Source: Myoxocephalus aenaeus
Taxonomy: Eukaryota > Chordata > Actinopteri > Perciformes > Cottidae
DNA length: 64,000 nt
Direction of reading: 5' to 3'
Assembly: GCA_038501785.1 (NCBI GenBank)
Contig: JBAMJR010000170.1
Span: 5,552,001 to 5,616,000, forward strand
Both the position numbers and the translations under genes were made by a program. The first letter of the stretch is position 1. The number at the start of each line of letters is the position of its first letter. This document shows, one piece after another, positions 1 to 12,179 of this stretch. The notes under the pieces are model-generated. The model saw only the letters and a list, made by a program, of their open reading frames with translations, was not told the DNA's origin and did no database searches.

Positions 1-1431
1 AATAAAAAAAAGCATCGTTTGATATATTTTAATTAAAACATTACGAGTCTTATCTTTAACTTACCTTAAAGTGCATATTCCAACTTATTTAACATTTGTA
101 ATGTGTCTATAACTTACTTCAGCCGGACGCTTTACTCTGAAACATTAGTGTCGCCCTTCTCTGTAATATTCTGTCTCAATACGTTTAATTAGAACAGCTC
201 TTAACTTAGAAGAATACAGAATATATCCCTGCATTTTCTAAAGGATGGAGCTGCTTTTGTTCGTCTCTTTAACTACCGCTGAAGGCTTGAAAGTCACTAT
301 GTTTCTGTCTCATCAGCTGTATTAAAACTGCAGCAGAGCCATATTGTGAAAGGCCGTTCTGTTGCCAATCCTTGGTGTGAAGTGGTGTGGACAGGATCAC
401 ACGTGACACACTGCATTAAAAGATAAATATACTTCTCATAAATGTGTTTACTTATATGAAAATATTTCCATAAAGGCATGGAAGGTGTTTTCTGGCCCGA
501 ATCCTCCGCCCATCTTGAATGCAGAGAGGGTTTTTTACCCCGCCGTCAGGCTCCGTAAAGACACGAGACCTTGTGAGGGCCATCTGCAATCTGTCACTAT
601 CGTTACAGCACTTCTCTGATAATCTAAATTTACAGTAAACTGTCAGTGTGATGTATATTGGCTAAATAGACCTTCACCTCACAGTATACGCTCTGAAAGG
701 GAACACCGTGATCCGGCTGTTATTATTTAGACCTCAAATACAGAACATCTTAACACAAAGCTGTAACGGGTCTTATTCACAAAATAGATCTAAATAAATG
801 TAGTGGAAAATTACTAAGATAGTGTCAAAGCTATTTTTAACATAGCGTCCAATTGCTTCCTTTTACTCCAATGGTCAATTTGATGATTACTGTCCTATTA
901 TATTTTGTGCATGCTGCATTGTTCGAGAGATTTCCAAATGCTTTATTGCATTTAAATACACAGCAGCACTTTTCAAACATGGACTATAGATAACGGAGAC
1001 ATTACCAGCACTGTTATCTAAGAGGAACGGACTCTTGAATCATGATGTGTTTCAATAAAGCCATTCACGGGTGAAACAAAGAGAAAAAAAAACAGTCCAT
1101 ATAGCAACAAGTAGAATGACCTGTAAAAGCAGAGTAAGTGGATAATAGTGGGCCATATTTATACAGCACCTACATGTAATAGAATGGCAGCAGAATGTAC
1201 ATTTAGATATGAAGTGAAGTCGTCTTACCGCTGACATTATGCTGACATATTGCCTCTCAGGTGGTCTCTTAGCCATATGGATACAGCAGATATATGGGGA
1301 GAAGTACATCAGCTGCCATCTACAGTGAGTTAGGTGCGAGAAAGCCTGTTAGATAGTAACAGCTCTGCCTTACAGCAACAGTGTACGAGAAATGCCATTT
1401 TGAAGAGGAAAAATTGAGGCCTGCCTCTGGT

Positions 1432-1445
<14 letters not shown>

Positions 1446-1462
<17 letters not shown>

Positions 1463-1465
1463 GGG
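1446..1465 (+). repeat. Poly-G tract, 20 nt
   Basis: An uninterrupted run of 20 G follows a short TG repeat. Such tracts can form G-quadruplexes and are prone to length errors in sequencing. Confidence 0.9.
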
Positions 1466-1918
1466 TACCTGTTAAGTTGCCTGCATAAAAAAAACTAAAG
1501 GTTTAGTGATGGAGATCTGCACAGTGGATTTTTTTTCTGCAGCATAAATAGAGTTGCAAAATCCCCTATTTCACATATTCTAACACATAGTTTTACGTGG
1601 GATTTTCTAGATAGTTTGAAGTCTTTTGCACTTTAAAATAATATCTTTTGGGAACCGTCCTGGGGTGCTGACCCACGCTAAGTGCTCCCCCAACTCCCCA
1701 GGGCTGAACAGACCCTGCAAAACTGAAGTCCAAGTCCGGGGTGAACCCCAGGTCACTGCGTCTAACAGATATGAAAATGTCGCCTCTTTGGGAAAGGGGG
1801 CACGCCTTGTTGTTTAACAAAGAGTGTCAATGGGAAAGATTAATCAGAAACAAAATGGAAACGGTGTCACTTTGGGGTCAGGCAGAAGTTATCTCTGTTT
1901 AGAGGAGCGAATAGAATA

Positions 1919-1961
<43 letters not shown>
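1919..1961 (+). repeat. Poly-G tract, about 43 nt
   Basis: An uninterrupted run of about 43 G followed by a purine-rich GA stretch (1962-2000), about 1.6 kb upstream of the hoxa4a start codon. The length is likely polymorphic or imprecisely assembled. Confidence 0.9.
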
Positions 1962-1963
<2 letters not shown>

Positions 1964-3450
1964 CAGGAGAAGAAGAAGAAAAAAAGAGAGAAAAGAAAGC
2001 TTTCAATATTTCCGAAGTTTGGCCTCTTGTTTCTCCATGCAGAGGCCTTGTTGACGTGGACAGTGTGGATCCGCTTTGTGGAGAGCTGCTGCATCTCCGA
2101 GGGACAGTTATACAGTGTGGCACCTCGGACATGGGGAGGAAACAGGACCTGGACCTGATGGCTGATGGCGAGGAGCACGGTCAGATACTTTCATGTGTTT
2201 TACTTTTGGAGACATGCAGTTTCAAAATTATTGATAATTGTCAATTTGTTTAAATATATGGAAGTTTCCCTCCAATTATTACATTTACTGCTATTGCTAT
2301 TATTGCCATTATTATTTAACCCTGGACTTTTTGCCCCTTTAAACGTGTGGTGGTCTCTCTCTTCAAAGCATATTTTAGTGAATACATGGCGATGTTATTA
2401 CCTTGGCCGGGGTTGTTTACAGTAAAGTGGTGCTGCAGAACGCGCAGGGCAGTCATGTTAAGATATTGCATAATTGTTTTTAAATGTTGGGAAATTGTTT
2501 GTGGAAAAGGTTTTAATATATTTTCAAATTCAATGAGATTTGGACAATGCTATTGGATAAGAGATTATCTGTGCTGTAGAGTGCAATTCTATGTACTGCA
2601 GACGGTCTATGTTGGTGAAAAATGGCACGCTTTGTTTGGTATGCGGCTATAAAGAAAGGTACGTCTGTAATTGTTTGTCCGGTGTTTGGATGTCCTTTCA
2701 ATGGCAGTGAACACAGCAGAACTGATGATACGCGATGGCCGTGCGATCAGAGGCAGATAACTTTCATGTGGTGCAAACACAACGCAAAAATAGCTTGGAA
2801 TTATTGCTATGTCGTGGCAAAATTGCATAAATTAACCGTTTTCCCATATCATGGAATGAAGAAAAAGGAGCCTTGTGCATTTACGTGAGAGAGGAGAGTT
2901 GTCTCTTGTTTGTCATAAACGGGTGTCACCATGTCCACTGATACACAAGTCATATGTTTGATAGGCATGCCTTGTATGACCGCAGAGCAGCGGCTCGTGT
3001 GCACCGTTGTGTTTTTTAAATATTTGAATAAGCTCATATGCAACATTACAGTGTATACTGCGGTCTTGGCGTGTTTTTGTTTCCCTGTTTGTCTTTTGAC
3101 TCAACACGTTTCACACTCTAACAACCGACATTCACCACACTAGCTAATAGAAATAGTCCTTTGTTTGTCTTAACCTTTTATTTGGTCAGGGCTTGGATTT
3201 CATATCCACTTTCTGTTTCATAAGAGGTGGATTTTTTTTAATCACATGCAGGAAAGCCTCACCCACATAAGTTTGGCTCCATGCAGTAAACAAGTTAGTT
3301 GATTGGTTTTTGCTTTATATACTGTGATTTAATAAGAAAAACATCAACGTAAGCCAGTCCGAGCAGTGTTAGTGGTACCAATGCCATGCTTTCCATTGGT
3401 TCCTGTTTACATGATGCCCACAGGATGCGCGGGTGATTGGTGGCGCTTCC

Positions 3451-3458
3451 CACGTGAC
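3451..3458 (+). promoter_or_regulatory. E-box CACGTGAC in the hoxa4a proximal promoter
   Basis: CACGTGAC lies 107 bp upstream of the hoxa4a ATG. A CCAAT-like GATTGGTGG (minus-strand CCACCAATC) sits about 15 bp before it. Closely similar sites precede hoxa3a (16091) and hoxa1a (29917). In mammals USF1/2 activate HOXB4 through a promoter E-box; a similar role here is inference. Confidence 0.45.
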
Positions 3459-3557
3459 CAGACAACTTTGTACATTTGACAGGGAGTAGGAGGGTTTTGT
3501 GGAGATCAGAAAAACGACAGCGCGATAAAAATTAGTATTGTTGCACTTCACAAATTA

Positions 3558-4775
3558 ATGACCATGAGTTCCTACTTGATAAACTCCAACTATATCGAGC
3601 CTTCCTTTCCTCCATGCGACGAATACCAGCAGAGCGGATACATCCCGAACCCTGGTGATTACTACGAGCGGTCAAAAGATACGGGCTTCCCCCATCACGA
3701 CGAGCAATCCTATCCGAGGTCAAACTATACAGAAACGGGCTACGATTACGGCAACGTTCCCGCCACCGGACTCGATGATTTCTCCGAAGGACATCACGCA
3801 CAGCCGCAGCCGGTTCCACAGAGCCACGGTCCGCGACTTCCCGCGGCCCCAGACGGTGGCGCAGCGGAAAATGCCAGCAAAGACTGCAGCCTCGCGAGTG
3901 AGGTGTATCCCGGTGCAGCGAAGGGCAAGGAGCCGGTGGTCTATCCGTGGATGAAAAAGGTCCACGTTAACAACAGTGAGTTATCGTCACGGTTAAATAG
4001 CAGAACCACTGAGAAACAACCACTGGAACACACGCGAGCCCATTGAGGCAGCACTAGTAGCAGCCCTTACAACAGCAATTTACGACTATCGAGCAGCAGG
4101 GTCGGTAATTAAGGACCCTCGTAAATTTTATTGCCTGTGTTCGTCTGTCGGGGCCATGTGCTTTTGTTGCTTTTTAACCCAAACTACCTCCACCACTGGA
4201 GCCGAGCCAAACTGTAATATCCAACCCCGCTGTTTGTTAATCATTTCTAAGCTTGATATGTCCCTGGATGCGAGTGCTTGTACACTCGGCATCTCCACAT
4301 TAATGTCATGTCCGTAAAATGAAACACGTCAGAGAGTAAAACAAACAGAACGGTTGTGATTTTACACCAAAACGCAGAAATGTTATAGAATCTTTCAACG
4401 ATTTAATGTGTGCATTGGAGGAACTTTACTGGTTTGGATTAAACGCTATATATCAGCCTGCATGTAACACCTGCTTGCATGCCTGTGTATGGCTTTTCCC
4501 CCCCCTCCAGTCAATCCCAATTACACTGGAGGAGTGCCCAAGAGGTCCCGCACTGCCTACACCCGCCAGCAGGCTCTGGAGCTGGAGAAAGAGTTCCATT
4601 TCAACCGGTACCTGACCCGGCGCAGGCGGGTGGAGATTGCGCACACCATGTGTCTGTCAGAGCGCCAGGTCAAGATCTGGTTTCAGAACCGGAGGATGAA
4701 GTGGAAGAAGGAGCACAAGCTTCCCAACACCAAGATCCGCTCCTCCAGTTCGGCCTCGTCCTCAGTCTCGGGGGC

Positions 4776-4807
<32 letters not shown>

Positions 4808-4857
4808 TCAAAACAGGCCAGCAGCTTGTCCCCACGCCGTGCACGGCAGGGCTATAG
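3558..4857 (+). CDS. hoxa4a: Homeobox transcription factor Hox-A4a, 2 exons
   Basis: Sequence-specific nuclear transcription factor of paralog group 4, which patterns posterior hindbrain and anterior trunk with Pbx/Meis partners. Exon 1 is 3558-3975 and ends ACA|GTGAGT. Exon 2 is 4511-4857 and follows a CCCCCCTCCAG acceptor. The junction falls after the first codon base, giving 254 residues. The N-terminus MTMSSYLINSNYIEP is the Hox4 signature. The Pbx-binding hexapeptide VYPWMKK lies at about 128-134. The homeodomain, from PKRSRTAYTRQQ, spans about 149-208 with recognition helix RQVKIWFQNRRMKWKK, including Gln50 and Asn51. The tail is Ser-rich and carries a run of about ten Gln from CAG codons. 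The first ATG (MTM) is chosen because it matches the family. The intron is only 535 bp. Group 4 identity is certain; the A assignment rests on the NSNYIEP start and the hoxa3-a2-a1 neighbours. Confidence 0.94.
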
Positions 4858-5609
4858 TGCCCGAATGAACCCCATCCAACACAAAACCCAATCCAGACTG
4901 AGATGGCAAATATCACAAGTGGAATTTGATGGACCTATTCTCAGTATTTTACACATGGTGTTATCTCTTTCACCTTGCCTCTGCCATTGGGCCCCTGTCA
5001 CGTCCTTTGTACCCTTTCTCCTCTCCGCTCGTCCTCGCCCTCTTCATATAAGCTTGAAATTCACCTTTAATTGCCATGATGGCAACTAAAGTGTTTATAT
5101 ATTTGTTTATTATTATGAAAGAAGGATAACGCACATTCAAACGTATGACTTGGATCAAAATGTATCATGACAGTTCAAATTGAGTGAGTTAAAAGTAAGT
5201 TTGAACTCATTTTTATATGTTCATTTTGAGTATTGTTTTTTTATTATTTCTCATGGAAAGCTCTAATATACTTGAAAGATATTTAGCGAGACTCTAGATG
5301 GCTGTTTAGAGGTATGGCATCAGTCAGAGTAACAGTGTAGTTTGTGTGTTTGAGTCGGTTGGTTTACTGTTGAATGTAGTCCATGGTGACTTTCACATTT
5401 AATGTACATAGGCAAATCATAATGAAGGCACAATAAGAGAAGCATTTCGTCACGTAGAAATATGTTTGTTGGTATTGTAAGGTCTAGGTTTATTTGTGCT
5501 ATAGTCCGTCCCATGTTGTGCTGTGTTCTAAACTGTGAATATTTGTATGTGTTGTCTCAGTATTGACCGTTGTAAAGTAGGCTAGTGTAGGCTCAGTCTG
5601 TCCTTGTGA

Positions 5610-5615
5610 AATAAA
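5610..5615 (+). terminator. Likely hoxa4a polyadenylation signal
   Basis: AATAAA about 750 bp after the hoxa4a stop codon, followed within about 30 bp by a TG/T-rich stretch (GTTGACTTTGTTTTGG) that fits a downstream cleavage element. No earlier AATAAA is evident in the 3' UTR. Confidence 0.6.
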
Positions 5616-6528
5616 TATGTACTTCACTTATAAGGTTGACTTTGTTTTGGATATTATGTAATTGCAAATACTGATTATAATTTGGCGAAATGTGTATTTT
5701 TGAAGCCGCGCGTAATAACGTGCAAATGCATTTATTTACCTCCTCTTTTAAAAATAGATTCATAATTTGAGGGGTGCATTTTCAAATTCGAACATTTCAC
5801 TTGCATGCCGTTTTCTTTAAATACAGTAAAAAAAGCCTTTTATCCAGTGTTTAGAGATATATGCGTCTAATTATGATAGTGTGCGTAAAATTGCATACGT
5901 ACAATTGTGATCGGGAATTGGATAATTTACTGCGCCACACATTAATAATACTTTAACTTTATTAACGTTGTCTGAATGTTATCAAATTATATTTGGTTTA
6001 TATTGTGTTATTTGCAGAGATGATTTACTTGTTAATCAGTGCGTAAAGCTGCGCAGTCCTCTTCTGTAATATTTACAGAAAAGGAAACAGATCCAACATT
6101 TCAGGTGTTTCATATCTGTAACCATATTGTAAATGAAGTATGTCTCACAACACGTATTCCCATCTGCAACACCTTGCGTAAAAGGTTTTTGTCTAACTCC
6201 ATTAGGTCTTTTAATCCTCAACTGACAGGAATTCTAATCCAAAATGTGGCAGAATGTCGTGCGGATTTTCGTGGTTTAGGAGGCAGATATATATCAGCTG
6301 CTTAATAGTTGCAAGCTTTGCTACTTATACGGGAATCAAACCAACCCCGGATTGTTAAATGTATCCGGCTTCACATATTGTTTTCTCCTGCCATTATAAG
6401 GAGATCTCGGCCGACCTCAGTGCACCAGAGTGTGAGTGTTGGTCACTACCTGATACATCCAAACAATAGAGAGTTCAACCCGGGGACACGGCCGGCTCTG
6501 GCCAATCACCAGCTCAGAGCACTTCTTC

Positions 6529-6541
6529 TGACCCCTGACCT
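6529..6541 (-). promoter_or_regulatory. Perfect DR1 nuclear-receptor element
   Basis: The minus strand reads AGGTCA-G-GGGTCA. Both half-sites fit RGKTCA exactly with 1-bp spacing, the arrangement bound by RXR homodimers, RXR-RAR, PPAR-RXR, COUP-TF or HNF4. It sits in a GC-rich patch about 1.7 kb downstream of hoxa4a, 30 bp from a CCAAT motif. Function is inferred from sequence only. Confidence 0.45.
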
Positions 6542-7250
6542 TTCAACACACACAATGTTCAGACCATACATCAGTGCTAAGACCTCCACGGGCTTCTTCT
6601 TCTCATTTACGATTTACCCAGAGACAGCGCGGAAACCAAAAACGGTGTTTAGGTGTGAAACTGAGCCATGAATTCTCCCAAATGTTGTCTTAAAGACAGC
6701 TCTTCTGCGATATTTCACAGAAACACCGCTGTCAGGTCGTTTAAAGAGGGTAGATATGAGCTTAAACATGCTGGTATTGTGCAAAATGTTCAATACGTTT
6801 TTCCACTCATGGTTTCTGCTCAATATATGCCAATAATTGCGCAATGGATGGGTCAGCCATGCATTTAATAGTAAATAGATAACACTGACACTCACCAAAA
6901 TTCCCACAGAAAAAAAGCCACAAAGTGACAGATTTATAGTCCAAATTCACACAAACACGGTTTTATAGTTATTGACACAGTTTTTGTTGCATCTTTAACT
7001 CAAAATGTTAGTCTGCATATGAAAAATAATCCTGCAGAAATGTAAAAAAACCCTCTCTGCACACACTACCCAGACCTCTGTGCAGCCCTTGCTGCAGACA
7101 CGAAAGCTGTGCAGAAGATGGCGTTGAGGCTGATTGGCACCGATTTTGCGCAGACTCCAAGAAGTCCAACTAGTTAAATTAAAGGATTTCAAGTCATTTG
7201 ATTCGCGAATAGAGGTCACTTCCAATGTACTGAAATTTTAATTCGCTCTT

Positions 7251-7259
7251 TCACGTGAC
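7251..7259 (+). promoter_or_regulatory. Palindromic-core E-box TCACGTGAC
   Basis: TCACGTGAC lies in the hoxa4a-hoxa3a spacer and is followed by an AT-rich element with TGAATAATGAATG, a CCCCGGGGTCA stretch and a TGACAG Meis-type site (7359-7364). It is the same 9-mer as in front of hoxa3a (16091). It is not close to a start codon, so its role is unclear. Confidence 0.3.
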
Positions 7260-8251
7260 TTGTTGAATAATGAATGCCCCGGGGTCAGAAATAGATGTGA
7301 AAATCTGCCTTATTTTCATTTGAAGTGATCCTCTGCAGGGTGCAAGTCAGATCTCATCTGACAGTCACAGAACACTGTCCGCTGGACACAGACCGTCATG
7401 ACCTGTGAGTAGATTTGGATGTTTTTTTCCTTGTGGAGGTGTTAAAGGATATCCCGGAAGTGGAGTTTGCTTCATGATCTTCTGGTGAATATTCATGTAT
7501 ATTGTAATATGATCTGCTTATGTCCAGCTATACATTACGTTAACGTTTCTGAGCTTGCTAATTTTACAATTCATTATTGAACTCAACTCATTTTAGTCCT
7601 CAATTTGACTGCAAAACATTTTTGATTGACTTAAAAAAACATGTATGACATAATATGTGTATGTGTTTTGTGCTTAAACGTTTAACAACTTGAACCAAGT
7701 CATATTTCCCAAAACTTCTTAAATCTTTAAACCACGACAAATTAGGATGTTGAAATGTAATAATCACTTTGCCAACAAATGTTTTATGTAACCAAATAAT
7801 TTAGCAAATTTGTTTAAATGAATTGGTACTATATGTGATGGCAGAGGTGATGGTGTCATATGTGCAGCTTAAACTTTATTGGGCTAAAGCAATACAATCA
7901 CTTCAAATTGACATGTAAATGTGGCGAAATGAAGCATCAGTCTGCATTCATGTTGGCAAAGTTTACCTAAAAAACACTCAAGATGGAACTAAACTTGGTG
8001 GTTGTTTGTGTGGATTTTGAATTGGCAACGTTTCCGTTTGTTATCAATTGTTATGATTGTCATCAATCTATTAATTCCACTATTGTATTTGAAGATGAGA
8101 GTACGTGTATTTCAACAACAGTACAAAGGGCTTCTGTTGTATGAAAGAGCCTTTCAATGAGAGTGAACACAATAGGCCAATTTAGACACAGATTAAACAT
8201 TAACAAGTTCCATAGGGTATGTGACAATGTGAATAATAACAAAAACGAGAA

Positions 8252-8252
<1 letters not shown>

Positions 8253-8300
<48 letters not shown>
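8253..8300 (+). repeat. (ATT)n microsatellite
   Basis: Uninterrupted trinucleotide array of about 16 units. The poly-Ile and poly-Asn open frames it creates are artefacts. Confidence 0.9.
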
Positions 8301-8303
<3 letters not shown>

Positions 8304-9697
8304 AATGATAACAAGGATACGTATTTTGCAAATACCTCCAAAATGTAATGGACAGCTATATTTACAAAAGTCGACCAATATATTTAAATGTGTGACTATT
8401 TCACACACTGCTGTGAGACTATATGTATTTATACTTTACTATAATCGAGGGACATTTTCAATCATCAAAAGCCAGTAAGTTCAACATAAAAACATATTTT
8501 ATTACAACCACCTTTATGCAAACAATTACGTTGTCCTTGTTTGTCTGCATCCGTGCGTGAGAGATGTCTCCAAGACTGCTATAAGGCGTTGAGTTTCGCA
8601 TTAGCCTTAATGTTGGCCGATGTAAACCTCGCAGAAAGAGTTATCTCCGCCTGAGTGTAGGTAACCCAAGCCTGGCTGTTAAGAGCTCTGAGTGTCAACA
8701 TTGTGGGGAGATATGGACCGCCGTCTGGCCAACATCCAGAGCTCTGCCCCTCTAACTCCTCTTTGCTGACAGTGATAAGGAGCCCTGATTTGTGTAAATA
8801 GCTCTGAAACATTTGTTTTATGCGAAAACAGTTGAAATTGAAGACATAATCAATCATCTACTACTTTTAAGTCTGGAAAAAGTGCAACAAAAAATAATCA
8901 AAGTAGGCTACCAGCCGAGGGCCTTTAATTGTTTCCATCTTCTCCTTGTTTTGGAACCCACAATAACTTCCCTCTGGACTCTCTATGCCTCTGCCCGGGT
9001 CAGGGATAAAGTTCAGGTGCTGTGGCGAAAGCCAAAGTGAGATTATCTTCCAGAGCGCGGTCATGTCCAGCCTTATACTCCTATGGTGACAGCTCCACAT
9101 CTGTATTTGCAGAAAGAGAACATGATTACACACACACACTACAGATAAACTGTGTCACGAAGAAAAAAAACACGCGTCTAAAACCTGTGCGTAAAACTTC
9201 TTTTCTAGCCCTGCAGGTCATTGTTAATCCTCCTCTTTTCTTCAGTTTTTCAAGCGTTGCAGGTAAATTAATAAGAGCTGGTCTGCTTCCGTTCTCGCCT
9301 TTAAAAGTTTACCGCTCAAGTTGTAGTTTGAGAAGACAAAGGCTGGTGTGGGAGTGGGATGCTGTCTGTGTCCGCCCCGAATGATTAATCGTTGTGGTGG
9401 GATTTTTCCACGCCCGCTGCTCGGTGTTGACGGAAAGAAAAGCGCCAAACGGTGCCGAGAAAAGAGAGTCTCTTCCGGGATAGGACTTTTGGACATTCAT
9501 GGAGTTTATATGTCACGTTATAGATATATATGACTTAGTTTATATTATGGTGGTCTTAGCAAACACCAGGATTATTTCGTCGTCGGCACTTTTGCACCCA
9601 ACCCTCCCCCCTTACAAAGCAATTAAACTCATCATTTGCAAAAATCTGTAATTTCAAACATCACTCAGTTGGTGAAAGGAAACGGGTAAGTGCATTT

Positions 9698-9714
9698 AGG
9701 TCAAACGGGGGTCC
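9698..9714 (+). promoter_or_regulatory. DR5-like retinoid element (one mismatch)
   Basis: AGGTCA-AACGG-GGGTCC is a direct repeat with 5-bp spacing. The first half-site is perfect and the second departs from RGKTCA only at the last base. It lies about 4.8 kb downstream of hoxa4a. A weak RAR-RXR site is possible; chance occurrence is also plausible. Confidence 0.25.
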
Positions 9715-10380
9715 ATGTACTGATCAGCGGGGTCGAGCAGCCTCTCTTAGGTTACCTCACCTCCACTTTCCGCTCACTGCTGACTGACACGCACCCCTCC
9801 CGACCACCAGGACACCCTCCTCATGTAGGACAGGTAAATGTGTGACATTTTTCCGTTTGGCCATTGTTGATGGAGAACCAAACGCTGATTAAGTGGTACT
9901 ACAAGCAAACTGCAATACTGTGGGGGCGATATTGAGTAAAGCTCTGCAGCCCTGGTTGTGTTGTAAAGAGAAATGAGCATAACGTATGCTGGAGTGGTCA
10001 TCACGCCACTCATAAAATGCTATGTTGCAGGGAAAGCCCTCATCCTCTCGCATAGTGCGAATTGTCACGCGGCAGTGCAAAACATTCTGGTGTCCAGCCT
10101 GGCTCAGAGCATGAGCTGGCTGCACTTGAAACTGTGCATAATGCAGGCAGCACCCGCTCTTTCAGCCGCTAACAGGCACCAAATATATGGCACTTTAAAG
10201 CTGACAGAACGCTCTTTCCCTCTGAATGGGCGACACGTGGAAAAGCTGCTTCTCTGCGAGAGACTTGCTCCTCTGCCAGATACATTGCAGTGTCACATAG
10301 CCCTCTTTTTTTCTCTCTCCCTCCGAACTGATCCGTTTCTCCTCAGGGGCAATGACTGCCTCCATTAATGATTCACGGGC

Positions 10381-10809
10381 TCAAATAAAAGGGATTTAAG
10401 TTGACGTTGCGTCACGTGAGTGGGGCGCATAATACTGCGCGATGTTATGGCACGGGGAAGAAAAACCGGAGCCCCGGTCTGGCCATATGATGCTGATTAT
10501 ATGCGGGTTACCCCCACTTTCCGTAAGGGGAGTCCGGGATTTATAGTTGGTTTTCCGAGCTGAGAAAAAGAAAAGAGAGACAAACTGAAAGAGAGAGGAT
10601 CCCCGGTTTGTGGATGTATTCTACTGCTGTCACGGACGGATATGTTTTTCCACGCGGACAGAGTCAGAGACCGAGCTTCGGGAGGATGGATTTTATTTTG
10701 AGGTATTTCCGCCGATTGTTCATTACTGTCGTGAGTTATTGCCGCGCGAGGCAGAGGTCAGTGAAATAGGGGTCCGGGGTTTCTGTGCAGGGCGAGGAAA
10801 TATAGACAG
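10381..10809 (+). promoter_or_regulatory. Candidate distal promoter and leader exon upstream of hoxa3a
   Basis: A GC-rich, promoter-like block within AT-rich spacer. It carries TCACGTGA at 10412-10419 and a TATA-like GGGATTTATAG near 10538. A purine-rich then CpG-containing stretch ends with a splice-donor-like ACAG|GTAGCA after 10809. Vertebrate Hox3 genes are known to use distal promoters and several noncoding 5' exons, so this could be a first exon spliced to 12119-12179 and on to hoxa3a. It holds open frames but none resembles a known protein. Start and end are approximate. Confidence 0.35.
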
Positions 10810-10889
10810 GTAGCAAGAAGCTATGTGTTAATATCTCCGATTCATCATAGCTAATCGAAACATAAACATACCTTCATATTTTACTTATA

Positions 10890-11012
<123 letters not shown>

Positions 11013-11389
11013 TGACGATGTAAGGATGAGTGTGGGCCATTAGGATATAGGCATTGTTCCATGTTGTGCTTCCTGCTTCATAATTATATTAAAGCCATTA
11101 TTATTATTAGACAGACTGAATTATTTATGTTGTATTCATATTTCTGATGGTAAAAGCAGTAATTTGGATAAAGGGGCCTGTACGACAGTTTGTAAATAAA
11201 GCGGCCATTTAAATATCGGCTTCCATGAAAGGAAAGGAAGAAAAAAAAACTCAAGCAGAGCGTGCGGCTTCTGCAAGGTGCAACAACCAGTCCTATAAAA
11301 CACAACATCTCGTCTTTACGTGGGTGTTTTGTGTAAATGATACATCAGGAAGATTTACATAAAAAAGTAAGGGAAAGCGGTGAGGTTGT

Positions 11390-11500
11390 GTCGCTCCGTC
11401 AGGGGAAACGAGCATATAATGGAAGACGGAGTGCCATCCAGGACCGCGCGGCCGCGCTGAGGTCACGGCGCTGCTTCGTGATTTATGGGCAAGGGGACTT
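11390..11500 (+). promoter_or_regulatory. CpG-rich element with a Pbx/Hox site
   Basis: A short CpG-rich block with GCGCGGCCGCGC, a GAGGTCACGG nuclear-receptor half-site and TGATTTATGG at 11479-11488, which matches the Pbx/Hox bipartite consensus TGATNNAT. Its composition contrasts with AT-rich flanks, suggesting a constrained cis-element. Function is inferred. Confidence 0.3.
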
Positions 11501-12118
11501 GGGGAAGATGCTGCGCGAGAGCTAATGACTATTCGATCCGTTTGTGGAGAAAATGCTTACCGGTCAGCAGGGAAACTACAAACACGTTATTTGCATTGGC
11601 CCATTTTATGTTACTAGTGAGATTACGCTGATAGGGAGCAATATTTGGTTGTAAATGCTATTTTTGTCTTTGCATTCTGTTTTTTATTTAGGCATTTCGT
11701 CTATTGTTTTTTTTATGTTCTTGTGTTTCCTACAGATATGTATATTTTAGTGGATATTTTGTTACAAAATGCAAAAGAAGAATGAAGATATTAATGGTCC
11801 CAGTAAGCTGTAAGGATATATCTTAACACAAAGGCTTGGAGCCTGCTGCAGAATCTAAAATCAAAACCAAATAATTATCTTGAAAATGTTTGTATCACAT
11901 TTAACTAAATTATGGTTACCCTGTTTTCGAGATGTTTCATTCTGCGCCTTTAACAAAATGAGGCCTTCTCAATTACGTAAAATAACAATAGACTTATTCA
12001 TCATAAAATTGTCCTACCATAAAAAAAATAAAAAAAATCGCTATTGTATATTTTCCAGAACACCTTATAAGGTTATAATATCTTCTGAGAAATTGAAAAT
12101 GTTTATTTCTCTTTACAG

Positions 12119-12179
12119 AAATCCAGCCAAGTAAATCCAGGCCACTGCACGGTCTCCGAGACACCTTGAACTGCCTTCG
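12119..12179 (+). ncRNA. Candidate noncoding leader exon of hoxa3a (61 nt)
   Basis: A pyrimidine-rich acceptor (TTTATTTCTCTTTACAG) precedes 12119 and a strong donor TTCG|GTAAGT follows 12179. The pair bounds a 61-nt internal exon with no long open frame. It lies 4 kb upstream of the hoxa3a coding exon, where Hox3 genes of other vertebrates carry noncoding 5' exons. An acceptor-like CTTCTCCTCACAG ending at 16040 would be a suitable splice target. Exon strength is seen in sequence; usage is inferred. Confidence 0.4.

Larger units (their letters stand above)
1..3450. other. Upstream flank of hoxa4a (hoxa5a-hoxa4a spacer)
   Basis: No reading frame here resembles a protein family; the short open frames are AT-rich or run through the G tracts. 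The stretch holds two long G tracts (1446-1465 and 1919-1961), a CACGTGAC E-box at 400-407 and a GC-rich patch around 1640-1800 with nuclear-receptor half-sites in non-canonical arrangement. By Hox cluster order hoxa5a should lie off the left end. I infer a regulatory spacer. Confidence 0.6.
5640..10380. other. hoxa4a-hoxa3a spacer, proximal part
   Basis: No protein-coding exon is recognisable. The stretch holds a GC-richer patch at about 6400-6620 with a CCAAT box and a perfect DR1, a TCACGTGAC E-box at 7251, an ATT microsatellite at 8253-8300, another GC-richer patch near 8600-9050 and a DR5-like pair at 9698. I infer an enhancer-bearing spacer. hoxa4 and hoxa3 are adjacent in vertebrate HoxA clusters, so no missing gene is expected here. 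Confidence 0.55.

Noticed and set aside
6472..6488. AGTTCA-ACCCG-GGGACA as a DR5
   Set aside because: The second half-site lacks the central T that is required for receptor contact.
8998..9017. GGGTCA ... AGTTCA pair in the hoxa4a-hoxa3a spacer
   Set aside because: Spacing is 7 bp, not a standard RAR-RXR arrangement.
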